A program made the translations under genes and the position numbers. The notes under the pieces are model-generated. The model was not told the DNA's origin. It saw only the letters and a list, made by a program, of their open reading frames with translations, and did no database searches. A DNA stretch of 64,000 nucleotides from NCBI RefSeq assembly GCF_030623445.1, contig NZ_CP130613.1, forward strand, positions 1,426,001-1,490,000. Reading direction: 5' to 3'. This stretch comes from Pseudogemmatithrix spongiicola. GTDB lineage: Bacteria > Gemmatimonadota > Gemmatimonadetes > Gemmatimonadales > Gemmatimonadaceae. Shown piece after piece: positions 1 to 8,889 of the stretch (position 1 is its first letter; the number at the start of each line of letters is the position of its first letter).

Positions 1-849
1 CCCATCGTCTGCGAACTCGCCCGCGAGCAGGGCTCCCTCACCGTCGGCATCGTCACCAAGCCCTTCCTCTTCGAAGGCCGCAAGCGCATGCGCCAGGCCG
101 ACGAGGGCATCGCCGAGATGGCCAAGCACGTGGACACGATGATCGTCGTGCCCAACGAGCGCCTGCTCGCCGTGGTCGGCAAGGGCATCCCGTTCCAGGA
201 CGCGCTCAAGAAGGCCGATGAAGTGCTGCTGCAGGCCACGGGCGGCATCTCGGGCATCATCACGAAGGCCGGCTTGGTGAACGTGGACTTCGCCGACGTG
301 CGCACGGTCATGAAGGACGGCGGCTCGGCGATCATGGGCACCGGCATCGGTCGCGGCGAGAATCGCGCCGTGGACGCGGCGCGCATGGCGATCGAGAGCC
401 CGCTGCTCGACAACGTGTCGATCGGCGGGGCGCGTGGCGTACTCATCAACATCACGTCGGGCCTCGACGCGACGCTCGATGAAGTCACGGCGATCGCCAA
501 CGTGGTCAAGGAAGCCGTGGGCGAGGAGGCCGAGATCATCTTCGGCGCCGTGCCGGAACCGGCCATGCAGGGCGAGGTCCGCGTCACGGTCATCGCGACG
601 GGCTTCAGCAAGCGCGCCGCCTCGCAGCCGCCGGTCATCGGCAGCCGCGCGTCGTCGAGCGGCACGCCGGTGATTCCGCTCGACCCCGCGGCGCGTGCGC
701 CGCGCCCGGTCGCGCCGGGCTCGCCCGCGTCGCCTGCCGCCGGCGGCAACGCCGTTCCCGCCGCGCGGCCCCGTCCGTCGTCGGCGCGCCCGTTGGAGGA
801 TCTCAGCGACCTCGAGATCCCGACGTTCATTCGGAGACAGATGGATTGA
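1..849 (+). CDS. ftsZ: Cell division protein FtsZ, C-terminal part (5' end outside window)
   Basis: Tubulin-like GTPase that forms the division ring at midcell. The reading frame is open from base 1, so the N-terminal GTP-binding half with the GGGTGTG signature lies upstream of the window. What is visible: the end of the nucleotide-binding domain with the VTKPFLFEGRKR stretch, the catalytic T7-loop region NVDFADVR near base 280, the C-terminal domain, a Pro/Ala-rich linker of about 70 residues, and the conserved tail DLEIPTFIRRQMD that in this family binds FtsA/ZipA-type partners. The stop overlaps the TTG start of the next gene, so the two are probably co-transcribed. Identification is secure; only the length is unknown. 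Confidence 0.97.
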   Translation, partial: PIVCELAREQGSLTVGIVTKPFLFEGRKRMRQADEGIAEMAKHVDTMIVVPNERLLAVVGKGIPFQDALKKADEVLLQATGGISGIITKAGLVNVDFADVRTVMKDGGSAIMGTGIGRGENRAVDAARMAIESPLLDNVSIGGARGVLINITSGLDATLDEVTAIANVVKEAVGEEAEIIFGAVPEPAMQGEVRVTVIATGFSKRAASQPPVIGSRASSSGTPVIPLDPAARAPRPVAPGSPASPAAGGNAVPAARPRPSSARPLEDLSDLEIPTFIRRQMD

Positions 850-2102
850 GCCCGCGCGCGACGCGGCTCCTCTTCGGCGCGGTGGTCGCGGGGCTCGCGA
901 TCGCCGCGTTGCGCCTGCCCACCCCGAAGTTCGGCGACCCGCGCGTGCTCTTCGGCGACATGGCCGCGCCCGACCTGCAGCCGTGGACGCAGCACGACAC
1001 GCTGGGGCGCGGGGAGACCCTCACGGGGCTGCTCGCCCGCCGTGGGCTCTCGAACACCGAGGCGTCGAATGTCGTCCGCGCGACGCCGCTGAATCCGCGC
1101 CGCATCCCGGCGGGCATGCCCGTCGAGCTGCGCGGCGACACCACCGACAGCCGTCCGCAGGAAATCCGCTTCCGCCTCGCCGTGGACCGCATCATGCGCG
1201 TCGCCCGCAGCGGCGACAGCTGGGCGGCCACCGAAGAAGTGCTCCCCTGGACGGTGGATACGGTGCTGCTGCGTGGCACCGTGCGTGAGCACCTCTATCA
1301 GGCCATCGGCGAAGGCTCGGATTCGCTGCTCGCGGGCCGCGCCCGCGACGAACTCGCCTGGGCGATCGCCGACATCTACGAGTACAAGATCGACATGTCG
1401 CGCGAGCTGCAGCAGGGCGACCAGGTGCGCGCGCTGTTCGAACGCCACATCGCGCCGGACGGCACGATGAAGATCGGCACGGTGATCGCCGCCGGCCTGC
1501 AGCGCGCGGGCACGGAGATCCAGGCGTATCGCATGGTCCAGCCCGACGGGCGCGTCCGCTACTACGACGAGCGCGGCCGCTCGCTGGCCGCGACCTTCCT
1601 GCGCGCGCCGCTGCAGTTCCGCCGCATCTCCAGCAACTTCGGCCGCCGTCGGCACCCGATCCTCGGGACCATGCGCGCCCACCAGGGCATGGACTACGCC
1701 GCCAACGCGGGCACGCCGGTGCGCGCGATCGGTGACGGCACGGTGATCTTCGCCGGCACCCGCGGCGGCTACGGCAACGTGGTCGAGCTGCGTCACATCA
1801 ACGGCATGGTGACGCGCTACGCGCATCTGCGTGGATTCGCCAAGGGCATCCGGCGCGGCGCACGCGTGTCGATCGGCGAGGAAATCGCCTACGTGGGCTC
1901 CACGGGCCTCTCGACGGCGCCGCACCTGCATTTCGAGGTGCTGATCGGCGGCGTGCATCGCGACCCGCGGCGAGCCCTCGCCACGGCCGAGGCCGGTCCC
2001 GCGCTCACCGGCAGCGCGTTCGCGCAGTTCGAGGCCGTGCGCGACGGTGTGAGCTTCGCGCTCGAGCAGCCGGCCGGCATCGTCCGCGCACTCGGCAACT
2101 GA
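846..2102 (+). CDS. M23 (LytM-type) murein endopeptidase, membrane-anchored
   Basis: 418 residues, starting at a TTG that overlaps the ftsZ stop. An N-terminal hydrophobic segment (about residues 6-24) should act as signal anchor. A LysM/OapA-like region follows (LGRGETLTGLLARRGL). The C-terminal M23 domain carries the zinc ligands H279 and D283 (HQGMD) and H360-L-H362 (HLHFEV). Such enzymes cut peptide cross-bridges of peptidoglycan in the periplasm, or act as inactive LytM activators of amidases. Here the metal site looks complete, so an active enzyme is likely. Position directly behind ftsZ suggests a role in septal wall splitting (inference). Confidence 0.9.
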   Translation: MSPRATRLLFGAVVAGLAIAALRLPTPKFGDPRVLFGDMAAPDLQPWTQHDTLGRGETLTGLLARRGLSNTEASNVVRATPLNPRRIPAGMPVELRGDTTDSRPQEIRFRLAVDRIMRVARSGDSWAATEEVLPWTVDTVLLRGTVREHLYQAIGEGSDSLLAGRARDELAWAIADIYEYKIDMSRELQQGDQVRALFERHIAPDGTMKIGTVIAAGLQRAGTEIQAYRMVQPDGRVRYYDERGRSLAATFLRAPLQFRRISSNFGRRRHPILGTMRAHQGMDYAANAGTPVRAIGDGTVIFAGTRGGYGNVVELRHINGMVTRYAHLRGFAKGIRRGARVSIGEEIAYVGSTGLSTAPHLHFEVLIGGVHRDPRRALATAEAGPALTGSAFAQFEAVRDGVSFALEQPAGIVRALGN

Positions 2103-2107
2103 CGCCG

Positions 2108-2123
2108 GCCGCGTTCGCGCGGC
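2108..2123 (+). other. Short UUCG-tetraloop hairpin after the M23 gene
   Basis: A perfect 6-bp GC stem closed by a TTCG tetraloop sits just after the stop of the peptidase gene. There is no T-run behind it, so it is not a classical intrinsic terminator. It may stabilise the 3' end of the mRNA or be chance in GC-rich DNA. Confidence 0.35.
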
Positions 2124-2160
2124 GCAGGGCGTGCGGCTCCTGCATCGTCGACAAGCCGAC

Positions 2161-2166
2161 TAGACT
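2161..2166 (+). promoter_or_regulatory. TANNNT -10 box (TAGACT) 6 nt before the vWA gene
   Basis: TAGACT is followed by exactly six bases and then the GTG start at 2173. This spacing would put the transcription start at or next to the start codon, giving a leaderless mRNA. The same arrangement recurs before asnS, miaB, recO and the barrel gene at 9445. No clear -35 box is seen. Confidence 0.5.
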
Positions 2167-2172
2167 TCCAGC

Positions 2173-3753
2173 GTGCTGACTTGGGCCATTGCCATTGCCC
2201 TCGGCGCCGCGGTGGCGGCGCTGGGCTACATCGGAACGCGGCCGATGCCTCGGGGCCTCCTGGCGCTGCGTGCGCTGGGCGCCACGCTGGTGGCCGCGCT
2301 GCTCCTGAACGCGCCCCTGGCCCCGCCACGGCCCTTGGCGCCGTGGGTGGCCCTCGATGCCTCGGCGTCCTGGGGGACTGATACCGCCCGCTGGAGCCGA
2401 GCGCGGGCGACGGCGGACTCGGTGCTGTCCGCGGGGGCGGACTCGCTGCTGCTTTTCGGCAACGCCGTTCGCTCGGCCGCGCTGCTGCCGGAGCGGCCCA
2501 CCGACCCGGCCTCGCGGATCGGCGACCTCGTCGAATTGGCGCGTGCGCAGGGTCGGCCCGTCATCGTGGTCACCGATGGCGCCCTCGACGACGCCGAGCG
2601 CCTGACCGAGCTCCCGCAGGGCTCCGCCGTGTTGCGACCGGCACCCGAGACTTCAGCGGATGTCGGGCTGGCGCCACTCGAGCCACCCGCCGGCGCATTG
2701 ATCGGCGACACGGTCGAACTGCCCGTGCTGCTGCGCGCCAATGCCCTCGCGGGCGATGTGCGCGAGCGGACACTGACGCTGCGCCTCGGCGGCCGGGAGC
2801 TGCTGCGTCAAGCCGTCGACGCGCCCGACGCCGGTGGCGAGCGCGAGCTGCGGCTGCGGTTCGTCGTGCCGGCCCTCGAAGGCGAGCAGCCCTTGCTGCT
2901 GGCCCTCGACGGGGCCGACGCGCGCGCGGACAACGATTCGATCCGCAGCACGCTGAGCATCTCCGGCGCGGCGTCGGTCGCGTTGATTTCCACGGCGCCA
3001 GACCAAGACGCGCGCTTTGCCCTGGCCTTGCTGCGCCAGACGCAGCGCGGGGCCGTGCGCGGCTACTGGCGCGTCGCGCCCGGACAGTGGCGTGAAGGGG
3101 ACGCCCTGCGGCCCGTGGGCGAAGACGTCGTGCGGCGCGCGCTGGGCACCGCCTCGCTCGTGATGCTGCACGGCGACACGACGTACTTCGGGCCGGCACG
3201 GAGCCGGGCCCGCGGCGCGCTGGTGCTCATGCCGAGCGTGGGCAGCAGCGAGGAGTACTACGCGACGGGGGCCGGCGACTCGCCGCTGCGGGCGGCGCTA
3301 ACCGACCTCCCGTTCGAGGAACTGCCGCCGTTGCGCGTGGGTCCCTCGGCCCGCGGCGGCTTGCCAGCGCTGCTCGTCCGCCGGGCGCGGCGCAGCGATG
3401 AACGCGCCGTCGTCACCCTGCGCGAGGGAACGCCGCGCACCGTGACGGTCACTGCCGGCGGATTCTGGCGCTGGCGCACGCGCGGCGGGCGCGCGGCGCA
3501 GTCTTTCGACGCCATGTGGGGCAGTATATTCGACTGGGTGGCGGCGACGACGGCCCCGCGGCGTAGCGAGGCGTCGTCCACGGCGCTCAGCCGAGAGATC
3601 ATGCCGCGTCCGCTCGTCCCTGCCGGAGCGGTCGGCAGCGCGCCCGCGCGTGACCTCTCGCCGCGCGCCCGTGAGGCCTGGTGGCTCGCGGCGCTCGCCC
3701 TTCTCGCCTTCAGCGCGGAATGGATCCTGCGCCGAAGGATCGGCTGGCGCTGA
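2173..3753 (+). CDS. Membrane protein with von Willebrand factor A-like domain
   Basis: 526 residues from a GTG start. Two hydrophobic stretches lie near residues 4-20 and 28-46. They are followed by a MIDAS-type motif D62-A-S-A-S66 and later IVVTDGALDD, the two metal-site signatures of vWA domains. The middle part is beta-rich and the C-terminus has one more membrane helix (about residues 500-517) ending in basic residues. This layout (TM, vWA, TM) resembles BatA/BatB-type and related proteins that present a ligand-binding vWA domain in the periplasm. No precise family or partner is recognisable, and no MoxR-type ATPase is adjacent. A metal-dependent protein-binding role is inferred from the motifs. 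Confidence 0.7.
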   Translation: MLTWAIAIALGAAVAALGYIGTRPMPRGLLALRALGATLVAALLLNAPLAPPRPLAPWVALDASASWGTDTARWSRARATADSVLSAGADSLLLFGNAVRSAALLPERPTDPASRIGDLVELARAQGRPVIVVTDGALDDAERLTELPQGSAVLRPAPETSADVGLAPLEPPAGALIGDTVELPVLLRANALAGDVRERTLTLRLGGRELLRQAVDAPDAGGERELRLRFVVPALEGEQPLLLALDGADARADNDSIRSTLSISGAASVALISTAPDQDARFALALLRQTQRGAVRGYWRVAPGQWREGDALRPVGEDVVRRALGTASLVMLHGDTTYFGPARSRARGALVLMPSVGSSEEYYATGAGDSPLRAALTDLPFEELPPLRVGPSARGGLPALLVRRARRSDERAVVTLREGTPRTVTVTAGGFWRWRTRGGRAAQSFDAMWGSIFDWVAATTAPRRSEASSTALSREIMPRPLVPAGAVGSAPARDLSPRAREAWWLAALALLAFSAEWILRRRIGWR

Positions 3754-3785
3754 CGCCGTCGACCGCGCCTATCCTTTCGTCCTGA

Positions 3786-4703
3786 ATGGCTCTCAACCTG
3801 CTCGGCAAGCGCTCCCTGTGGCAGCGCATCAAGGACATCGCGCTCACCGACGTCGGCGTGCTCGCGCGCGGCGGCGTGGATGGCCTGACGCTCGAACGCC
3901 TGGAGCAGACGCTGCTCGAGGCGGACTTGGGCGTGCCCGTCACCATGCGCCTCGTCGAGGAGATCCGCGGTCGCGCCGCCAAGGGCAAGCTCAAGTCTCC
4001 GGACGACTTCCGAGCGGCCCTCGTCGAGTTGATCGGGGACGCCCTACGCGTCGGCAATGCGGACGCATCGCTGCGATTCGCGCCGGCGAAGCCGACCGTG
4101 ATCCTCGTGCTCGGCGTGAACGGAGCGGGGAAGACCACCAGCATCGGCAAGCTCGCCGCGCGCCTGCGCCGCGAGGGCAAGTCGGTGCTGCTCGGCGCCG
4201 GCGACACCTTCCGCGCGGGCGCCATTGACCAGCTCAAGGTGTGGGCGGAACGCACCGGTGCGGAGTTCGTGGGTGCACAGCCGGGTGCTGACCCGGCGGC
4301 GGTGGCGTTCCAGAGCATCGACGCCGGCATCGCGCGGGGCGTGGACGTCATCATCATCGATACCGCCGGCCGCCTGCATACCAGCCACGCGCTGATGGAC
4401 GAGCTCAAGAAGGTGCAACGCGTCGTCGCCAAGCGGCTCGACGGCGCGCCGCACGAGGCGCTGCTGGTGCTCGACGGCACGGTGGGGCAGAACGCGGTGC
4501 AGCAGGCCAAGCAGTTCTCCGAGGCGGTGCCACTGACGGGGCTGATCGTGACGAAGCTCGATGGCACCGCACGCGGCGGCGTGGTGGTCGCCGTGCACGA
4601 GGCGGTCAACGTGCCGGTGAAGTTCCTCGGTTTGGGCGAGCAAGCGACGGATCTCGAACCCTTCGACGCGACGACGTTCGCTGCGGAGCTGCTCGCGGGA
4701 TGA
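3786..4703 (+). CDS. ftsY: Signal recognition particle receptor FtsY
   Basis: 305 residues. It has an N domain followed by an SRP-type GTPase G domain with P-loop GVNGAGKTT (about residues 110-118), the DTFRAGAIDQL stretch, the DTAGR motif and the TKLDGTARGG motif. It docks ribosome-nascent-chain-SRP complexes to SecYEG at the inner membrane. The long acidic A domain of the E. coli protein is absent, as in many bacteria, and the short form starts almost directly with the N domain. A TATCCT box at 3770-3775 could be its -10 element. The stop overlaps the recG start. Confidence 0.97.
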   Translation: MALNLLGKRSLWQRIKDIALTDVGVLARGGVDGLTLERLEQTLLEADLGVPVTMRLVEEIRGRAAKGKLKSPDDFRAALVELIGDALRVGNADASLRFAPAKPTVILVLGVNGAGKTTSIGKLAARLRREGKSVLLGAGDTFRAGAIDQLKVWAERTGAEFVGAQPGADPAAVAFQSIDAGIARGVDVIIIDTAGRLHTSHALMDELKKVQRVVAKRLDGAPHEALLVLDGTVGQNAVQQAKQFSEAVPLTGLIVTKLDGTARGGVVVAVHEAVNVPVKFLGLGEQATDLEPFDATTFAAELLAG

Positions 4704-6796
4704 CCCCCGCCGCCGCAGGCCCGCGGCGCACGCTCGAGACGCCGGTGGAGTTCCTCACCGGCGTGGGCCCCCGCCGCGCCGAGGCGCTGCGCCGACTCAA
4801 CATCTTCACCGCGCGGGACCTGCTCTTTCACATCCCGTTCCGCTACGAGGATGCGAGCACCGTCACGCCGATTGCCCGGCTGCGCGTGGGCGACGACGCG
4901 TCCGTCATCGGCACGGTGGTGTCGAAGGGCATCCTGCCGACGCGGAAAGGACTGCGGATCTTCCAAGCGGTCGTGCAGGATGCCTCGGGCATGATTGAGG
5001 TGAGCTGGCCGGGGCAACCGTGGCTGGACCGCGCCATCAACAAGGGCGATCAGCTGCTGCTCACCGGTCCGGTGCGCTTTTACCACGGCCGCCAGTTCGC
5101 CCCGCGTGAGTTCGTCAACCTCGGGCCCGACGGCGACGCAACCTCCGCGGGGCGTGTGCTCGCCGTGTACCGCGCCACGGAAGGGCTGAGCTTCAAGCTC
5201 ATCCGCCAGCTCATCGAGAAGCATCTCGACGCGCTGCTGCCGCAGGTGCAGGAATATCTTCCCACGGCGCTGCTCGCCGAGGCCGGCGTGCCGGCACTCC
5301 CGGAGGCCCTGCGCGCGCTGCACCGGCCCACGTCCGTGGCGGACGCGCTGCGCGCGCGCGGGCGATTGGCCTACGAGGAGCTGTTGTTCGTGCACCTCTT
5401 GCAGCGGCGCGCGCACGACCTCGCCAAGCAAGCGCGCGATGGCATCCGCTTCGTGAACAAGAAGGACCTCACCTCGCGCTTCCGCGAGGTGCTGCCCTTC
5501 GAACTGACGAAGGCGCAGGTACGCGCCGTGCGCGAGATCGTGGCCGATATGTGCGCGCCGGCGCGTATGCACCGCCTGCTGCAAGGCGATGTCGGATCGG
5601 GCAAGACCGTGGTCGCCGTGTTCGCCGCGCTGCTCGCGCTGGAGAACGGCTACCAAGTGGCCGTCATGGCGCCGACGGAACTGCTCGCCGAACAGCACGC
5701 GCGTACCTTCGACCGCCTGCTGGCCCCGCTCGGCATCGTCCCCGCGCTCATCACCGGCAGCCGCAGTGCCAAGGAGCGGAAGCTCGCGGCGACGCGCCTC
5801 GAGAGCGGGGAGCCGCTGATCGCCATCGGCACGCATGCGCTGCAGGTCGAGGGCACGACCTTCGCCAAGCTGGGCTTGGCAGTCATCGACGAACAGCATC
5901 GCTTCGGCGTGGAGCACCGGCGCGCGCTGGTGGAGCGCGGGCGGAAGGGGGAGAAGCCCGATGTGCTCTTGATGAGTGCCACGCCGATCCCGCGATCGCT
6001 GGCGCTGACGATGTACGGTGACCTCGACGTGAGCATCCTCGACGAGCGGCCGCCGGGCCGCCAGCCGGTCACCACCGCGCTGCGGCCGGAGAACGGGCGC
6101 GCTCGCGTGTTGGCGTTCATCAATCGGCAGCTCGACGAGGGGCGGCAGGCCTACTTGGTCTATCCGCTCATCGAGGAGTCGGAGAAGGTGGCGCTGAAAG
6201 CGGCGACGAAGGCCTTCGAGGAACTCGTCGCCGGCCCCTTCGCCGGGCGCCGGCTCGCGCTGCTGCACGGCCGCATGAAGCCCGAGGAGAAGGACCAGGT
6301 GATGCGCGCCTTCCGGGATGGCCAGCTCGATGTGCTCGTCGCGACGACGGTGATCGAAGTCGGCATCGACGTGCCGAATGCGACGGTGATGGTCGTCGAG
6401 CACCCAGAGCGCTTCGGCCTGTCGCAGCTGCACCAATTGCGCGGGCGCGTGGGCCGCGGGGCCGCCGAGAGCTTCTGCATCCTGCTCGGGGACGTGGGCG
6501 AGGAAGTCGCCGAGCGGCTGCGGCCGTTCCTCGAGACGGAGGATGGCTTCGCGATTGCGCGGGCCGACTTGGAGCAGCGCGGCATGGGCGACCTGTTTGG
6601 CGAGCGGCAGAGCGGCGTGCCGATGTTCAAGGTGGCCGACCCGCTGCGCGACGAGGAGCTGGGCGAGCTGGCGCGGGGCGGGGCCGCCGCGCTGCTCGCG
6701 CAGGATCCCGAGCTGAAGGCACCGCAGCATCAGGGCATGCAGTTGGTGCTGCGCCGCCAGTACGGGCGCGCGCTCGAACTGTTCCGGGTGGGCTGA
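4700..6796 (+). CDS. recG: ATP-dependent DNA helicase RecG
   Basis: 698 residues, a usual length for RecG. An N-terminal wedge/OB domain binds branched DNA. The helicase core follows with Walker A GDVGSGKT (residues 296-303), the DEQH box (397-400), SATPIPRS, and the C-terminal helicase motifs ending in QLRGRVGRG. It remodels stalled replication forks and migrates Holliday junctions. The ATG overlaps the TGA of ftsY (ATGA), so the two genes are translationally coupled. Confidence 0.97.
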   Translation: MTPAAAGPRRTLETPVEFLTGVGPRRAEALRRLNIFTARDLLFHIPFRYEDASTVTPIARLRVGDDASVIGTVVSKGILPTRKGLRIFQAVVQDASGMIEVSWPGQPWLDRAINKGDQLLLTGPVRFYHGRQFAPREFVNLGPDGDATSAGRVLAVYRATEGLSFKLIRQLIEKHLDALLPQVQEYLPTALLAEAGVPALPEALRALHRPTSVADALRARGRLAYEELLFVHLLQRRAHDLAKQARDGIRFVNKKDLTSRFREVLPFELTKAQVRAVREIVADMCAPARMHRLLQGDVGSGKTVVAVFAALLALENGYQVAVMAPTELLAEQHARTFDRLLAPLGIVPALITGSRSAKERKLAATRLESGEPLIAIGTHALQVEGTTFAKLGLAVIDEQHRFGVEHRRALVERGRKGEKPDVLLMSATPIPRSLALTMYGDLDVSILDERPPGRQPVTTALRPENGRARVLAFINRQLDEGRQAYLVYPLIEESEKVALKAATKAFEELVAGPFAGRRLALLHGRMKPEEKDQVMRAFRDGQLDVLVATTVIEVGIDVPNATVMVVEHPERFGLSQLHQLRGRVGRGAAESFCILLGDVGEEVAERLRPFLETEDGFAIARADLEQRGMGDLFGERQSGVPMFKVADPLRDEELGELARGGAAALLAQDPELKAPQHQGMQLVLRRQYGRALELFRVG

Positions 6797-6837
6797 GGCC
6801 TACTGGCGCCGCCGCGGTCCTCGGGGCACACTCAGGT

Positions 6838-8889
6838 ATGTCCGCCACGGCCGAGTCGCCTTCCGCGCGCACGCCACTGACGCGCCGGGCGCCGTGGCGT
6901 TGGGGCGGCGTCGCCATGGCTGTCGGGCTGGCGGCGGCCCTGGCCTTCGATGCGTGGTACGGGCGCCACCTCGAAATGGAAGCGCGCGTCGCCGTCCAGC
7001 GCGCCATGGGGCCGACCGCGGCGGCGCTGCGCACGGCGGTCGCCCATCGCGTGGCCCAACTCAACGGATTGCACTCGTTCGTCGAATCGCAGCCCAGCCG
7101 TGCGCGGCTCGACGCGACGTTCCAGACGTTCGCGGGCGGGGTTGCGTCCAGTACCCAGGGCGTGCGCACGCTGCAGCTCGTGGAGGACGGCGTCATCGTC
7201 GCGACCTGGCCGTTGGCCGGCAACGAACGGGCGCTGGGCTACAACCTGCTGCGCGACTCGCGACCGGAGGTTCCCGACGGCGTCCGGCGCGCGATGGCCA
7301 CCGACTCGATCGTCATCACCGGGCCCATCGCGCTCGTGCAGGGTGGGGAGGGACTGCTCGTGCGCCGGCGGCTCACGCCACGGCCGGGCTTCCCCGACCT
7401 CGTGGCCGTGATTCTCGATGTGCCGTCCATCGTCCTCGAGGCGGGCATCCCGAACGCGGCCAGCGGCCTGCACCTCGAGGTGCGCGACCGCGCCGGCCAC
7501 TGGTTCGGTGGCGATACGCTGTCGGCCGACGCGACGCCCGAGTCCATACGCATCCCGGTTCCCGATGGCGACTGGACCCTGCGCGGCGCCCCGGTGGCCG
7601 GGTGGGCGGCCTATTCGGCGCCGCAGCGCCTGGCTGCCCGGGCGGCGGGCGCCGCCGTCGTGATTGCGCTGGCGCTGCTCGGCGCATTGTTCGGGCTGCG
7701 ACAAGCGCGCATGCAGGACGCCATCACGTCGCGGACCGCACGGCTGGGCGTCGCCTTGCGCGCCGGCCGCATGGGCACCTGGGAGCTCGACGTCCTCGCC
7801 GACCGCATGACGTTCGACGAGAACGGGGCCGCGATCGTCGGGCGACCGTTGGCCGAGGTGGACGGTCCGCTCGAGAAGTTCTTCCACATGATTCACCCCG
7901 AGGACGCCGCGTTCGTGGCACGCGTATTTCTCGAGATCCTCAAGTCGGATCGGCCCGAGTACACGCTTGAGCATCGTGTCCTGCTGCCCGACGGATCGGA
8001 GCGCTGGGTGCTGGTCATCGGTGAGATCGAGCGCGGCTCGCAGGGGCAGGCGGTGCGGGCGCACGGCATCATTTCCGACGCCTCCGACCGCCGTGCCATC
8101 GAGGCGCGGGCACGCCACATGGAACGCGTGGAGACGATCGGCACCATGGCGGGCGGGGTGGCGCACGACTTCAACAACCTGCTGACGGCGATGACCTCGT
8201 TCGTCGAGCTGGCGCGCGATGGACTCGGCAGCCCAGAACCGAATTCAAGCCTCGCCATGGTCCGCGACGATCTGGAGGAGGCGTTGAAGGTGTCCTCGCG
8301 GGCCAAGGGGCTCACGGCCCAACTGCTCGCGTTCAGCCGCGGGGCCGCCTCCGAACCACGCGCGGCAGACCTCGGCACCACCCTCCACGAAATGGAACCG
8401 TTGCTGCGCCGCCTCCTGGGGCAGCGCATCACGCTGGATGTGCAGGTGGCGGCGGGAACGCCGGGTGTGTGGATCGACCCGTCGCAGTTCACGCAGGTGG
8501 TGCTGAACCTCGTCGTGAACGCCCGGGACGCGATCCAGGGACGTGGAGACATCGCGATTCGGTTGCGGCGTATCCAGTCGTCGGAGGATCGTCCTGCGCG
8601 CGCGCCGACCGGGGAGTGGGTGCTGCTGCAGGTCCGGGACAGCGGCCGCGGCATGTCGCCGGAGGTCATGCAGCGGGTGTTCGAACCCTACTTCACGACC
8701 AAGGAAGAATCCCGCGGCACGGGTCTCGGGCTCGCCGTGGTGATGGGCGTCGTGCGTGCCGCGGGTGGGCACGCGCTCGTCGAGAGCGAGGTCGGGCGGG
8801 GGACGGCGTTCTGGATCTTCCTGCCCGCGCTGGACGCGCAGGGACGGCGGGTCAGTCCGCCAGCAGGTACGCCGACACGTACGGCTTGA
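6838..8889 (+). CDS. Membrane sensor histidine kinase (CHASE-like, PAS, HisKA, HATPase)
   Basis: 683 residues. A first membrane helix (about residues 22-38) and a second (about 265-287) bracket a periplasmic region resembling a CHASE domain. A PAS domain (about 300-410) and a HisKA domain follow, with the H box AGGVAHDFNNLLTA and phospho-acceptor H443. The HATPase domain has the N box LNLVVNARDAI, DSGRGM, the F box and GTGLGLAVV. There is no receiver domain and no response regulator next door, so the partner is unknown. The 3' end overlaps the convergent SET gene by 38 bp. The CHASE assignment rests on topology and some residues, and is less sure than the kinase core. Confidence 0.9.
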   Translation: MSATAESPSARTPLTRRAPWRWGGVAMAVGLAAALAFDAWYGRHLEMEARVAVQRAMGPTAAALRTAVAHRVAQLNGLHSFVESQPSRARLDATFQTFAGGVASSTQGVRTLQLVEDGVIVATWPLAGNERALGYNLLRDSRPEVPDGVRRAMATDSIVITGPIALVQGGEGLLVRRRLTPRPGFPDLVAVILDVPSIVLEAGIPNAASGLHLEVRDRAGHWFGGDTLSADATPESIRIPVPDGDWTLRGAPVAGWAAYSAPQRLAARAAGAAVVIALALLGALFGLRQARMQDAITSRTARLGVALRAGRMGTWELDVLADRMTFDENGAAIVGRPLAEVDGPLEKFFHMIHPEDAAFVARVFLEILKSDRPEYTLEHRVLLPDGSERWVLVIGEIERGSQGQAVRAHGIISDASDRRAIEARARHMERVETIGTMAGGVAHDFNNLLTAMTSFVELARDGLGSPEPNSSLAMVRDDLEEALKVSSRAKGLTAQLLAFSRGAASEPRAADLGTTLHEMEPLLRRLLGQRITLDVQVAAGTPGVWIDPSQFTQVVLNLVVNARDAIQGRGDIAIRLRRIQSSEDRPARAPTGEWVLLQVRDSGRGMSPEVMQRVFEPYFTTKEESRGTGLGLAVVMGVVRAAGGHALVESEVGRGTAFWIFLPALDAQGRRVSPPAGTPTRTA

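Noticed and set aside
3710-6730. Stop-free minus-strand frame of 1006 codons opposite ftsY and recG
   Set aside because: Same reasons: low-complexity Arg/Gln/His composition, no domain, and secure genes on the other strand.
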